Assembly: GCA_903909815.1 (NCBI GenBank)
Contig: CAIVXG010000198.1
Location: forward strand, 1 to 64,000
Direction of reading: 5' to 3'
DNA: 64,000 nucleotides
DNA from: an uncultured beta proteobacterium
GTDB taxonomy: Bacteria; Pseudomonadota; Gammaproteobacteria; Burkholderiales; Burkholderiaceae_C
The notes below the pieces were generated by a model. It had not been told where the DNA came from, ran no database searches, and saw nothing but the letters and a program-made list of their open reading frames with translations. Numbering within the stretch: position 1 is the stretch's first letter; each line of letters starts with the position of its first letter. Of this stretch, positions 17,155-25,699 are shown one piece after another. The position numbers were made by a program, and so were the translations under genes.

Positions 17155-17796
17155 TCAGGTCCTCAGGCTTGCCGTAGCGCTCGCCAGTCGCGTGATGCGC
17201 TCCCAGTCGCCAGCGGCGAGCGCGTCCGAGGGCACGAGCCAGGAGCCGCCGACGCAGACAACGTTGGACAAGGCCAGGAACTCGTGCGCATTTTGCAGGG
17301 TGACGCCTCCGGTGGGGCAGAACTGCACTTCACCAAAGGGGCCGCCCCAGGCCTTGAGCATGGCGGGTCCGCCGGCTTGCAGCGCGGGGAAGAATTTGAG
17401 CTGCATGAAACCGTCCTCCAACGCCATCATGATTTCGCTACCAGTGGCCACACCTGGCAGCAAGGGCAGGCCCAAGTCACGGCAGGCCTGGCCCACGCGC
17501 GAGGTGTACCCCGGGCTCACGGCAAAGCGGGCACCAGCACGTGCCGCAGACTGCGCTTCAGCGGGGTTGCGCACGGTACCTGCGCCCACCACTGCTTCGG
17601 GCACGTCGCGGGCGATGGCTTCCAAGCAGGCCAGTGCCTGCGGCGTGCGCAGTGTCACTTCCAGCATGCGCACGCCACCCGCAACCAGGGCCCGCGCCAT
17701 GGGCACAGCGTGTGCCACTTCGTGCAACACGATCACGGGAATCACCGGCGCGTCCTGCATCACCTGCAACGCGGTGAATGATTGAATTACAGCCAT
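17155..17796 (-). CDS. eda: 2-keto-3-deoxy-6-phosphogluconate aldolase
   Basis: 213 residues from ATG 17796, behind AAGGAGC; the longer frame upstream is a shadow of edd. Glu46 in E-V-T-L-R-T and Schiff-base Lys134 in Q-L-K-F-F-P match the class I aldolase active site, and GAGTV (71-75) is a conserved strand. It splits KDPG into pyruvate and glyceraldehyde 3-phosphate, the second step of the Entner-Doudoroff pathway. The start lies inside the last codons of edd (10-base overlap), so the two are coupled. Confidence 0.94.
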   Translation of the reverse strand: MAVIQSFTALQVMQDAPVIPVIVLHEVAHAVPMARALVAGGVRMLEVTLRTPQALACLEAIARDVPEAVVGAGTVRNPAEAQSAARAGARFAVSPGYTSRVGQACRDLGLPLLPGVATGSEIMMALEDGFMQLKFFPALQAGGPAMLKAWGGPFGEVQFCPTGGVTLQNAHEFLALSNVVCVGGSWLVPSDALAAGDWERITRLASATASLRT

Positions 17797-19634
17797 GAAC
17801 AAGCTCCTTCTTCTGCCGTGATGGCGTTGCGTCGCATTCCAGCAAACAAGTCGCGACCCATGCCGACCGCATTGGCCGCGCGCAGCGCTTCGGGCAGCGC
17901 TGCCACCGGCCTTTGCGCCCATTCGGATTCATTGACGAGCACGCTCAATGTTCCTGCCACCGAGTCCATGCGGATTACGTCGCCGTCGCGCACTTTCGCC
18001 AGCGCTCCACCCATTGCCGCTTCGGGCGACACGTGGATGGCGGCGGGCACCTTGCCCGAGGCGCCGCTCATGCGTCCATCCGTCACCAAGGCCACTTTGT
18101 AGCCCTTGCCCTGCAACACCGCCAGTGGCGGCGTGAGCTTGTGCAATTCTGGCATGCCGTTGGCTTGAGGTCCCTGCCAGCGCACCACACAGATCAGGCT
18201 GGAATGGGCATCCTGTTCGCACAGGCGTTCGAGTTCGCCGCTCTTGAAGGCTGCGAGCAAATCTTCTTGCGCGTCGAACACGCGCGCGGTTCCCTGCACG
18301 ACATGCCGGTCCTCGGGTACGGCCGACACCTTGATCACACTGCGCCCCAGATTTCCCTGCAACAGTTTGAGGCCACCGGTGACGCTGAACGGTTGGCTGG
18401 CCGGTCGCAATACGGCATCATCACTGCTGGCGCCGATGTCGCTCCAGAGCAAGCCCTTCGCCGCATGCGTCAGCGCCGGAATTTGCGTGTACTCGCGGAT
18501 ACCTCCGGCGCGCACCGTGAGCACGTCCTCGTGCATGAAGCCAGCGTCCAGCAACTCGCGAATCACGTAGCCCGGCCCACCGGCCGCCTGGAACTGGTTC
18601 ACGTCCGCGCTGCCGTTGGGGTAGACCCGTGCCAACAGCGGCACCACTTCCGACAACGCAGCGAAGTCGTCCCAGTCGATCAAGATACCCGCAGCCCGCG
18701 CCACCGCAACCCAGTGAATCAGGTGGTTGGTGGAGCCCCCGGTCGCCAGCAAGGCCACCATGGCATTCACGATGCAACGCTCGTCCACCACTTTCCCAAT
18801 CGGCGCATAGCGCCTGTCCTTGGTGATCTCCAGCAGGGTGCGCGCCGCCTCGCGCGTGAGCTCGTCGCGCAACGCGCCGCCGGGCGCGACAAAGGCCGTT
18901 CCTGGAACGTGCAGTCCCATGGCTTCGAGCAGCATCTGGTTGCTGTTGGCCGTACCGTAGAAAGTGCAGGTACCGGGCGCGTGGTAGGCGCGGGATTCCG
19001 CGTCCAAGAGGGCTTCACGTCCGACAAGTCCCTGCGCCGCCTGTTCGCGCACCTTGGCCTTGTCGCCATTGGACAGGCCCGACGGCATGGGGCCGGCCGG
19101 CACGAACACCGTGGGCAAATGGCCGAACTGTAGCGCGCCGATAAGCAGGCCCGGCACGATCTTGTCGCACACACCCAGCATGATGGCGCCGTCGAACATA
19201 TCGTGGCTCAGCGACACCGCCGTCGCCATGGCGATCACGTCGCGGCTGAAAAGGCTCAACTCCATCGCGGCAGTGCCCTGCGTCACGCCATCGCACATGG
19301 CAGGCACTCCGCCCGCCACCTGGGCCGTCGCGCCCAACTGGCGGGCCACGTTCTTGATCAGATCCGGGTAGGTCTGCATCGGCGTGTGCGCTGACAGCAT
19401 GTCATTGTAGGCAGTGACGATACCGATATTGCGGCCACGCTCGGCCACCACCTTGAACTTGTCGTTTGCCGGCATGCCGGCGAAGGCGTGGGCCACATTC
19501 GCGCAGCCCATGCGCTGCGCACCTGGGGCGCGGTTCGCGGTCGCTTCAAGCCGCTTCAAATAGTCACCGCGGGTGCCGGCACTGCGTTGGACGATGCGCT
19601 GCGTGACGGATTCAATTCGGGGGTGTAGTTTCAT
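17787..19634 (-). CDS. edd: Phosphogluconate dehydratase
   Basis: 615 residues, usual Edd length, IlvD/Edd family. Cysteines at 114 (A-M-C-D-G), 156 (G-V-C-D-K) and 223 (G-T-C-T-F-Y-G) fit the ligands of the oxygen-sensitive [4Fe-4S] cluster. Converts 6-phosphogluconate to KDPG, feeding eda just downstream. No glucokinase or zwf lies in the window. A palindrome upstream may be the operator of the pair. The start at 19634 is ATG, with a conserved N-terminus beginning M-K-L-H-P-R. Confidence 0.95.
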   Translation of the reverse strand: MKLHPRIESVTQRIVQRSAGTRGDYLKRLEATANRAPGAQRMGCANVAHAFAGMPANDKFKVVAERGRNIGIVTAYNDMLSAHTPMQTYPDLIKNVARQLGATAQVAGGVPAMCDGVTQGTAAMELSLFSRDVIAMATAVSLSHDMFDGAIMLGVCDKIVPGLLIGALQFGHLPTVFVPAGPMPSGLSNGDKAKVREQAAQGLVGREALLDAESRAYHAPGTCTFYGTANSNQMLLEAMGLHVPGTAFVAPGGALRDELTREAARTLLEITKDRRYAPIGKVVDERCIVNAMVALLATGGSTNHLIHWVAVARAAGILIDWDDFAALSEVVPLLARVYPNGSADVNQFQAAGGPGYVIRELLDAGFMHEDVLTVRAGGIREYTQIPALTHAAKGLLWSDIGASSDDAVLRPASQPFSVTGGLKLLQGNLGRSVIKVSAVPEDRHVVQGTARVFDAQEDLLAAFKSGELERLCEQDAHSSLICVVRWQGPQANGMPELHKLTPPLAVLQGKGYKVALVTDGRMSGASGKVPAAIHVSPEAAMGGALAKVRDGDVIRMDSVAGTLSVLVNESEWAQRPVAALPEALRAANAVGMGRDLFAGMRRNAITAEEGACSWL

Positions 19635-19640
19635 ATTTTT

Positions 19641-19664
19641 CCAATATTTTGGTAACTTTGTTAC
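19641..19664. promoter_or_regulatory. Palindromes upstream of edd-eda, possible HexR-type operator
   Basis: GTAAC-TTT-GTTAC at 19652-19664 is a perfect palindrome, extended on the minus strand to TGTAAC...GTTACC. Adjacent CCAATATTTTGG (19641-19652) is a second near-palindrome. They lie 7-30 bases upstream of the edd start. HexR, a KDPG-responsive repressor, binds palindromes of this general kind in front of edd-eda in several proteobacteria; no hexR gene is in the window, so the assignment is inference. Confidence 0.4.
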
Positions 19665-19767
19665 ATCTCGATGTTAACAGCTATCAGGTGGAGGTCTTGG
19701 TGCGTGCAAGAACTCGACGCGGCACAATGTGAACCTGCCCCAGACTTTCACTTGGTCTCAACTCCCA

Positions 19768-20406
19768 ATGACACACATATCCCACCTGCGCAAAAGTTAC
19801 GAACGCGCCGAACTCAGCGAGGAGGCGTCGCACAGCGACCCCTTGCAGCAGTTCGACCAGTGGCTGAAAGAAGCCATCGCATCCGACATACCCGAGCCCA
19901 ACGCCATGACGGTCGCCACAGTGGCAAGCAACCTGCGGCCGTCAACCCGCGTGGTGCTGATCAAGGGCTACGACGCAAGCGGCATCTCGTGGTTCACCAA
20001 CTACGAAAGCCGCAAGGGACAGGAACTGGCAGGCAATCCCTACGCCGCACTGCAATTCCACTGGGTCGAACTCGAACGCGTGGTGCGCATCGAGGGTCAA
20101 GTGGAAAAAATCAGCGACGAGGAGAGTGACGCGTACTTCAAGACCCGGCCGCTGGACTCGCGCGTCGGCGCGTGGGCCAGTCCGCAAAGCCAGGTGATTT
20201 CCGGCCGCGCCGTGCTGGTGGCGAATGCCGCCAAGTACGCCGCGCAGTTCATGTTGCAGCCACCGCGCCCGCCGCACTGGGGCGGCTACCGCCTGTTTCC
20301 AGATCGATGGGAGTTCTGGCAGGGGCGTAAGAGCCGGCTGCACGACCGTTTGCGGTACAGCCTGGACGGCGCAAAGAACTGGCAACGTGAGCGGCTCGCG
20401 CCCTGA
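19768..20406 (+). CDS. pdxH: Pyridoxamine 5'-phosphate oxidase
   Basis: 212 residues from ATG 19768; the start resembles known PdxH (M-T-H-I-S-H-L-R-K-x-Y). GTG at 19729 would add 13 residues without similarity; neither start has a strong ribosome site. The FMN-binding R-V-V-L-I-K-G-Y-D, the S-P-Q-S-Q-V-I-S segment, and the C-terminal R-L-H-D-R-L-R-Y with final R-L-A-P are all present. Oxidises pyridoxamine or pyridoxine phosphate to pyridoxal phosphate with O2. Divergent from edd. Confidence 0.94.
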   Translation: MTHISHLRKSYERAELSEEASHSDPLQQFDQWLKEAIASDIPEPNAMTVATVASNLRPSTRVVLIKGYDASGISWFTNYESRKGQELAGNPYAALQFHWVELERVVRIEGQVEKISDEESDAYFKTRPLDSRVGAWASPQSQVISGRAVLVANAAKYAAQFMLQPPRPPHWGGYRLFPDRWEFWQGRKSRLHDRLRYSLDGAKNWQRERLAP

Positions 20407-20431
20407 TCGAACCGGCCTCGATGTTGGCGCA

Positions 20432-20740
20432 TCAAAGACGCCGCAGCGGCATCGTCTGCAGCCACCGCTGCGCACGCCGAAGCGAGGTCCATGCCCACCA
20501 CAGTCGGGTCGCCCAGCGCAGGGTGCGCCTGGGCCGCACCACAGCCAAGGCGACAAGCGCGCCCAGCGGCCATCCGGGGTGGCGATACAGCCACTGCACG
20601 CCGGCACTCACCTGGTCCGCTAGCGCCAACGGTGTTTTCAGCACCTGTACCTGGCCAGCGAAGGTCACGCGCAACTCTGCGCTTCGCGTCAGCAGCCGCT
20701 GACGACGTAGAAATGGATTTTCGCGGTCGTCCGGGAGCAT
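20432..20740 (-). CDS. YqjK-like protein
   Basis: 102 residues, Arg-rich at both ends, with one central hydrophobic stretch (about 55-70). N-terminal R-R-Q-R-L-L-T-R-S-A-E-L-R resembles the YqjK family that accompanies YqjD and YqjE in enterobacteria; the order here is the same (DUF883, holin-like, YqjK). Function unknown, perhaps envelope or ribosome-membrane association in stationary phase. Nine bases separate it from the upstream gene. Confidence 0.6.
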   Translation of the reverse strand: MLPDDRENPFLRRQRLLTRSAELRVTFAGQVQVLKTPLALADQVSAGVQWLYRHPGWPLGALVALAVVRPRRTLRWATRLWWAWTSLRRAQRWLQTMPLRRL

Positions 20741-20749
20741 GTACGAGCC

Positions 20750-21139
20750 CTACATCCTCGGCGCAACGTCCGACTGATCGCGCTTTAACTCTGCAACGCT
20801 GGCGGCAAACAGCCCACCCGGGCTGCGCAGGCGCTCTTGCGCACCGCGCATCAGCCACAGGCCGCTGCCAAAGAAGCCCAGGGCCAGGACGCCGACGGCG
20901 GCCAGTCGATAGCCATCCCACAGCAAAAGAATGACGAAGCCGCAGGCCAGCACCACGCCCACGCCCAACACCAGCAATGCCGCGACACCGAACAGCAGGC
21001 CAGCCAGAACGCGTTGCTTTTCGATCTCCAATTCGGTGCTGAGCAGGTCGAGTCGCACCTGGGCGATCTCAATGACCGTTGCCAGCAGTCGACGCAGCGA
21101 GTCGAACAGTCCCCCGGATGATCCGGCGTTGGTGGTCAC
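20750..21139 (-). CDS. Phage-holin-family membrane protein (YqjE-like)
   Basis: 129 residues: an amphipathic N-terminal helix (about 15-42) and two membrane helices (about 45-70 and 78-98). The family is labelled phage holin in databases but is a chromosomal YqjE-type protein; nothing phage-related is nearby. Six bases separate it from the DUF883 gene, so the three genes form one unit. Confidence 0.7.
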   Translation of the reverse strand: MTTNAGSSGGLFDSLRRLLATVIEIAQVRLDLLSTELEIEKQRVLAGLLFGVAALLVLGVGVVLACGFVILLLWDGYRLAAVGVLALGFFGSGLWLMRGAQERLRSPGGLFAASVAELKRDQSDVAPRM

Positions 21140-21145
21140 GATGGA

Positions 21146-21457
21146 TCAGCGACGACCGATGAGCAGGCCCACCACCAAGCCAATGCCAGCGGCGGCACCA
21201 ATGGATTTCCACGGATTCTCGTGCACGAACTCGTCCGCCGCGTGGCCCGCTGCCTGCGCCTTCACCACCGCGGCGTGCTGCAAATTGGCAAGTTCCGACT
21301 TGGCCTGCTGCATGCGCGCTTGGATGCGCCCGCGCAGATCGGCGGCGCCCTCACCGGCCTGATTGGCGGTCATGCGCAGCAGTTCCTCAGCGTCGGCAAT
21401 CACGACATTCAAGTCGCGCATCAATTTGTCTTTATGGGCAGATGTCATTTCAGTCAT
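21146..21457 (-). CDS. DUF883 (YqjD/ElaB-like) membrane-anchored protein
   Basis: 103 residues, long charged helix rich in Ala/Glu/Lys followed by a C-terminal membrane segment with a glycine zipper and a final G-R-R, exactly the ElaB/YqjD/YgaM layout. E. coli YqjD tethers ribosomes to the inner membrane in stationary phase. First gene of the yqjDEK-like set. Confidence 0.85.
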   Translation of the reverse strand: MTEMTSAHKDKLMRDLNVVIADAEELLRMTANQAGEGAADLRGRIQARMQQAKSELANLQHAAVVKAQAAGHAADEFVHENPWKSIGAAAGIGLVVGLLIGRR

Positions 21458-21547
21458 AGCAGTTCTCCAACGGGTTAAGCACGATGTCCGATGCTACGCC
21501 TGAACCTGGGCCCACGGTTGCGAAAAGTCAAGACTCCCCCGCACCCC

Positions 21548-22786
21548 TCAGGCGTACATGTAGGAGCGCGACCAAGGAGTTGGATTGAGCGCCTCACTTG
21601 TGCCCGACTTGCACGCCAGCACTTGGTACAGCGACACCCAGTTTTGCGAAAATGCGTGCGCACAGCCCGCAAGATAGACGCGCCAGATGCGATAGGTGGT
21701 TTCGTCCACCAGACCACGGATGGCGTCGCTGTTGGCCTCGTAATTTTCCGCCCACAGGCTCAGCGTTCGGGCGTAATGGCGCCGCAAGCACTCAACATCC
21801 AGCGCTTCGAGGCCTGCCGTTTGCATGTGCTTTAGTGCCAGACTGATGTGGGGCAATTCGCCATGGGGAAAAACGTATTTGTCGATGAAGCGGGCAGCAC
21901 CCAGTGGCGCGTTGCCGCTGCCAGGATCGGTCGAGGTGATGCCATGATTCAGCACCAGACCACCCTCCTTTAGCAGTGAATTGATCTTGGCGAAATAGGA
22001 TGAAAGGTGAGTTACACCCACGTGCTCGAACATGCCAACGGAGGTGATCTTGTCGAACGCTATGTCGTCTTGATCAAGGTCGCGGTAGTCCTGCAGCCGA
22101 ATTTCCACCTGACCTGCCAGCCCAGCCAGCAAGACGCGCTCCGTTGCCAGTAGGTATTGGTTTTTCGACAGCGTGATGCCCACCGCCTTGGCTCCGAATT
22201 TTTGCGCCGCACGCATCACCAACGCGCCCCATCCGCAGCCAATGTCCAGCAGGCGTTCACCCGGCCTGATCATGATCTTCCTAAGGACATGGTCCAGCTT
22301 GGCGCTTTGCGCCTGCTCCAGTGTCTGGTGTGGGGCGGGAAAATAGGCACAGGAATAGACCATATCCTGATCCAACCAGAGTTGATAGAACGCATTTGAG
22401 ACATCGTAGTGGTGCTCGATGGCTCTGGCGTCCAGTGCTCGGTTGTGCTGCCCCGGACTGAACAGGCGACCAAACTTCCCGCTCAGTGGCAACGCTGTTT
22501 GCGCCAACTCGGATGCGGCATTGACGATATCCTGCGCCCGGCCGAGCACGTCAAAGTGGCCGTTGACGTAGCCTTCGGCAAGGTTATCCAAACTGGGCGG
22601 CAAAAAATAGCGCAACGCCCCCGGACCCGGCAGGCGTACCGTCACCTTCGGGTTGGATCCCAAGTCGTGCTCCAAGCCGTTCCACAAGGTCAAACGCAAG
22701 GGCACGTCGGAATTGAGTCGCAAACCGCTCAGAAAACGACCAATCAAGGCCCTTTCACTTGCTCCGGCGAAGACAACGGAGTCCAT
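21548..22786 (-). CDS. cfa: Cyclopropane-fatty-acyl-phospholipid synthase
   Basis: 412 residues from ATG 22786. H-H-Y-D-V-S-N at 125-131, Y-S-C-A-Y-F at 144-149 and the S-adenosylmethionine-binding L-D-I-G-C-G-W-G at 180-187 are standard; Glu and His of the bicarbonate site (G-M-F-E-H-V-G) are also present. Methylenates unsaturated acyl chains of membrane phospholipids, usually as cells enter stationary phase or acid stress. The start overlaps the stop of a small upstream membrane peptide as TGATG, so translation is coupled; GGAG precedes it. The open frame extends further upstream but only as a shadow. Confidence 0.92.
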   Translation of the reverse strand: MDSVVFAGASERALIGRFLSGLRLNSDVPLRLTLWNGLEHDLGSNPKVTVRLPGPGALRYFLPPSLDNLAEGYVNGHFDVLGRAQDIVNAASELAQTALPLSGKFGRLFSPGQHNRALDARAIEHHYDVSNAFYQLWLDQDMVYSCAYFPAPHQTLEQAQSAKLDHVLRKIMIRPGERLLDIGCGWGALVMRAAQKFGAKAVGITLSKNQYLLATERVLLAGLAGQVEIRLQDYRDLDQDDIAFDKITSVGMFEHVGVTHLSSYFAKINSLLKEGGLVLNHGITSTDPGSGNAPLGAARFIDKYVFPHGELPHISLALKHMQTAGLEALDVECLRRHYARTLSLWAENYEANSDAIRGLVDETTYRIWRVYLAGCAHAFSQNWVSLYQVLACKSGTSEALNPTPWSRSYMYA

Positions 22787-22935
22787 CACAGGTACTCCGA
22801 AGCGCTGGCACCCGCCGTTGCCGTCTGCTTCAAACTGGTGAGTCCGCTCCACGCAAACAGATTGAGGGCAGCGGAAGTGGCCGCTACGACCAGACCAATG
22901 GCAACCAGGGCCAGAACCAGTATTTTTCGCTTCAT
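22786..22935 (-). CDS. Small membrane peptide coupled to cfa
   Basis: 49 residues, too short for usual gene cut-offs. M-K-R-K then a 20-residue hydrophobic helix (about 5-24) and a short polar tail ending S-E-Y-L. An AAAGGAAG ribosome site precedes ATG 22935, and its TGA shares a base with the cfa ATG (TGATG). The basic start plus helix could be a membrane anchor or an uncleaved signal; there is no lipobox. Not recognised as a known family. Its position suggests it assists or tunes Cfa. Confidence 0.65.
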   Translation of the reverse strand: MKRKILVLALVAIGLVVAATSAALNLFAWSGLTSLKQTATAGASASEYL

Positions 22936-23075
22936 GGTGCTTCCTTTCAAATCAGTCGCAGCGTGAATGCTATGAATACGCGAATTCGAAGCGATTGCGA
23001 TTTATCAATTGCACGCCTTGGGCACCGCGTAGCCTCAGCCATCTGAAATTCAAATTCCCGGCCTGAAAGATTCCT

Positions 23076-23381
23076 ATGCGCGCCCAACCGAACGCCCACA
23101 CTGCCACGCCGCGCCGCGCAAAGCGCCAAGTCGAAGCAGGAAAAAGTCTGGTGACTCCTGCAGCGGCAGTTCCGGCGGAGCCACCATGCGACCAGGATAT
23201 GGCGCCGGACGAAGCCGTCGATGTGGCCTTTGGCGAATTCGGAGCAGCCGATGAGCGCGTCGCCGAATCTGTTGAAACTCTGGCGGAACTCGAACGCGAG
23301 ATCGGCATCTCTGACTGGATCGACCCGCAGACCGGAGAACCCGCCGAGGGGCAGTCCCCTCCTCACCTGGACGATGAATGA
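23076..23381 (+). CDS. Hypothetical protein, first of an overlapping pair
   Basis: 101 residues, low complexity, basic Ala/Pro/Arg-rich first third and acidic rest (D-E-A-V-D-V-A-F-G-E-F, then E-T-L-A-E-L-E-R-E-I-G). Not recognised. Its TGA overlaps the next start as ATGA, which supports both being real. An antisense open frame of similar length exists but lacks such coupling. Perhaps an antitoxin-like or partner protein of the next gene; that is speculation. Confidence 0.55.
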   Translation: MRAQPNAHTATPRRAKRQVEAGKSLVTPAAAVPAEPPCDQDMAPDEAVDVAFGEFGAADERVAESVETLAELEREIGISDWIDPQTGEPAEGQSPPHLDDE

Positions 23382-23716
23382 CAAGCAAGAGATATTCATT
23401 CAGGCCTGAGCTTGAGGTGGCGTCGCGGCTGGACGCCCTGTGTGCGTTGCATCCCCGCACGGCCCGCCACCGGCTGCTGGTCGAGTTGATCAGCCTGGGG
23501 CTCATCGAATTCGAGCGCACAAGAATCCCGTCGAACCGCGATCGGACTGACTTCCAATCCGACCCCGGTCGAAAAATTTACCTGCCCACCGGGCCTTTTT
23601 CAGAGTTTCGCGGGCTCTTGCACAAGCACCATCTCGCGCTGGAACATGAGCTTGCAAAGGACGACGCGCAAGCCCGGCCCATCGAGAATGACTACACGCT
23701 CGGAGACCTTGATTAG
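23378..23716 (+). CDS. Hypothetical protein, second of an overlapping pair
   Basis: 112 residues. The N-terminal 45 (K-R-Y-S-F-R-P-E-L-E-V-A-S-R-L-D-A-L, then a helix L-L-V-E-L-I-S-L-G-L) has the strand-helix-helix look of ribbon-helix-helix DNA-binding proteins, followed by a P-T-G-P-F-S-E-F-R-G-L segment and an acidic tail. I do not recognise a named family. Coupled to the gene before it. Confidence 0.55.
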   Translation: MTSKRYSFRPELEVASRLDALCALHPRTARHRLLVELISLGLIEFERTRIPSNRDRTDFQSDPGRKIYLPTGPFSEFRGLLHKHHLALEHELAKDDAQARPIENDYTLGDLD

Positions 23717-23754
23717 TCCGCGTTAAAGGTCAATCACCTGAACCGAAAACTGTT

Positions 23755-25461
23755 TCAAGCAGCTGGCCCATTGAAAATTGAAGGACTGGCCGTCGCCACA
23801 TCGCGAAGTTGCCGACGCAAGATTTTTCCCAGGTTGGTCTTCGGCAGGGGTTCATTGCGAAACTCGATGATCTTGGGGATCTTGTAATCCGTCAGATAGA
23901 GCCCGCAGTGCATGAGCAGGGCTTGTTTTGTCAAGCCGGGATCGTTCCTGACAACCACGATCTTCACCACCTCGCCTGATCGCTCGTCGGGTGCACCGAC
24001 GGCAGCGACCTCACCCACGCCCGGGTGCAGCGCCACAACATCCTCAATCTGGTTAGGAAAGACCTTGAAGCCCGAAACGATGATCATGTCTTTCTTACGG
24101 TCCGTGATCTTGAAGTGGCCACGCTCGTCCACAAATCCCATATCGCCGGTGCGAAACCAGCCATCACGCGTGAACACCTTCTCGGTTTCGTCGGGACGAT
24201 TCCAGTAGCTTGACATGACCTGCGGGCCCCGGACGGCAATTTCTCCCACCTCTCCGGGCAGTAGTTCATTGCCCTCCTCATCCAGGATGGTAGCCAGCGT
24301 CGACGGAATTGGCATGCCGATGGTTCCGGTCCAATCCTGAATATTCAGGGGATTGGAGATCACGACTGGCGAAGTTTCCGTCAACCCGTAGCCTTCAATA
24401 ATCGGCACGCCAGTCGCCTTCTTCCAGCGCTGGGCCACCACTCGCTGCACCGCCATGCCGCCTGCGCTTGCCACCTTGAGCGCGCTCGTGTCAACCTCGG
24501 CGAACTCGGGTGCGTCCAGAAGCGCGCGATACAGCGTGTTTACGGCAATGATGGCCGTGAATCGATACTTTTTGAGGTCGTGGATGAAGGCCTTCATGTC
24601 CCTGGGATTGGTAATCAGTATGGTGTGCGAGCCCATCTTCAAGAACGTGAGGCAGGAGGTCAAGGCATACACGTGGTAAAGCGGCAAGGGGCATATCAGC
24701 GTCTCCCTTCCGTCCAATAGATCCTGCGCGATCCATGTCCCCAGCTGCAGCACATTGGCCACCATATTTCCATGCGTCAGTACCGCGCCTTTGGCGACGC
24801 CTGTGGTGCCTCCGGTGTACTGTAAAAAGGCCACGTCGTTGTGCCTCAGTGGCACATCGTCCAGCGTTTTTTCATGCCCGTTGCGCAAGGCGGCGTTGAA
24901 TTCGGTCGCGTGTTCGATATGCCACTGCGGCACCATCCGTTTCACGTACTTGACCACCGCGTTCGTGAGAATTTCCTTTACCAACCCAAACAAATCGCCG
25001 ACCTCGGTCGTGATCACGGTCAACTTGAGCGTGGGATTTCGGTCCAGCACCTCCTGCAGCGTATGAGCGAAGTTCTCCAGTACCACGATGACGGTGGCGC
25101 CCGAGTCTTTGAGCTGGTGCTCCAACTCAGGTACTGTGTATTGCGGATTGACGTTCACCGCAGTCAGGCCGGCGCGCAGCACACCAAACAGCGCCACCGG
25201 ATATTGCAGCAGATTTGGCATCATGAGCGCCACCCGCTCACCCTTGACCAAACCGAGCGACTTCTGCAAGTAGGCGGCAAAGTCAGCACTCAAGCGATCC
25301 AAATCAGCGTAGCTGATTGACTCCCCCATATTGCTGAAGGCTGGCCGCTCGGGAAACCGCTCACAACTGAGTCGCAGCACCTCCTTGAGCGAGTGAAATT
25401 CAAGTACATCGACTTCGGCCGGGATGCCGTTCGGATAGTGCATCAACCAGATCTTATCCAT
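23755..25461 (-). CDS. fadD: Long-chain acyl-CoA synthetase
   Basis: 568 residues from ATG 25461 behind a G-rich ribosome site. ANL superfamily: P-loop Y-T-G-G-T-T-G-V-A-K-G, the G-Y-G-L-T-E-T-S-P motif, hinge T-G-D with following D-R-K-K-D-M-I-I-V-S-G-F-K and a C-terminal catalytic Lys in T-N-L-G-K-I-L-R-R. Activates fatty acids to acyl-CoA through an acyl-adenylate. It reads divergently from the acyltransferase gene, both lipid-related. The 28 extra upstream codons of the open frame were left out. Confidence 0.9.
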   Translation of the reverse strand: MDKIWLMHYPNGIPAEVDVLEFHSLKEVLRLSCERFPERPAFSNMGESISYADLDRLSADFAAYLQKSLGLVKGERVALMMPNLLQYPVALFGVLRAGLTAVNVNPQYTVPELEHQLKDSGATVIVVLENFAHTLQEVLDRNPTLKLTVITTEVGDLFGLVKEILTNAVVKYVKRMVPQWHIEHATEFNAALRNGHEKTLDDVPLRHNDVAFLQYTGGTTGVAKGAVLTHGNMVANVLQLGTWIAQDLLDGRETLICPLPLYHVYALTSCLTFLKMGSHTILITNPRDMKAFIHDLKKYRFTAIIAVNTLYRALLDAPEFAEVDTSALKVASAGGMAVQRVVAQRWKKATGVPIIEGYGLTETSPVVISNPLNIQDWTGTIGMPIPSTLATILDEEGNELLPGEVGEIAVRGPQVMSSYWNRPDETEKVFTRDGWFRTGDMGFVDERGHFKITDRKKDMIIVSGFKVFPNQIEDVVALHPGVGEVAAVGAPDERSGEVVKIVVVRNDPGLTKQALLMHCGLYLTDYKIPKIIEFRNEPLPKTNLGKILRRQLRDVATASPSIFNGPAA

Positions 25462-25699
25462 CTGGATACCCCCCTTTTCACGTATGCTTCTGGTGCCAAA
25501 CAGTGCGACCAGATCAGACATCCAACATTCCACGTCACAACCCATCGTTGCACGATCTGCAGCACATTAAACCTGTGGCATTCGCAGCTTTTGCTAAATG
25601 TCAACGTCGGGTCATTTTGCCCAGACCTGCATCGTTTTCCAAGGCCAGACACCCAAAACAAAAAACACCGAGAATGGGAGTTTTAACCAGGCTTTCGGT

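Noticed and set aside
20750-21139. Prophage signal from a holin-family protein
   Set aside because: Gene order matches the chromosomal yqjD-yqjE-yqjK set and no other phage gene is present.
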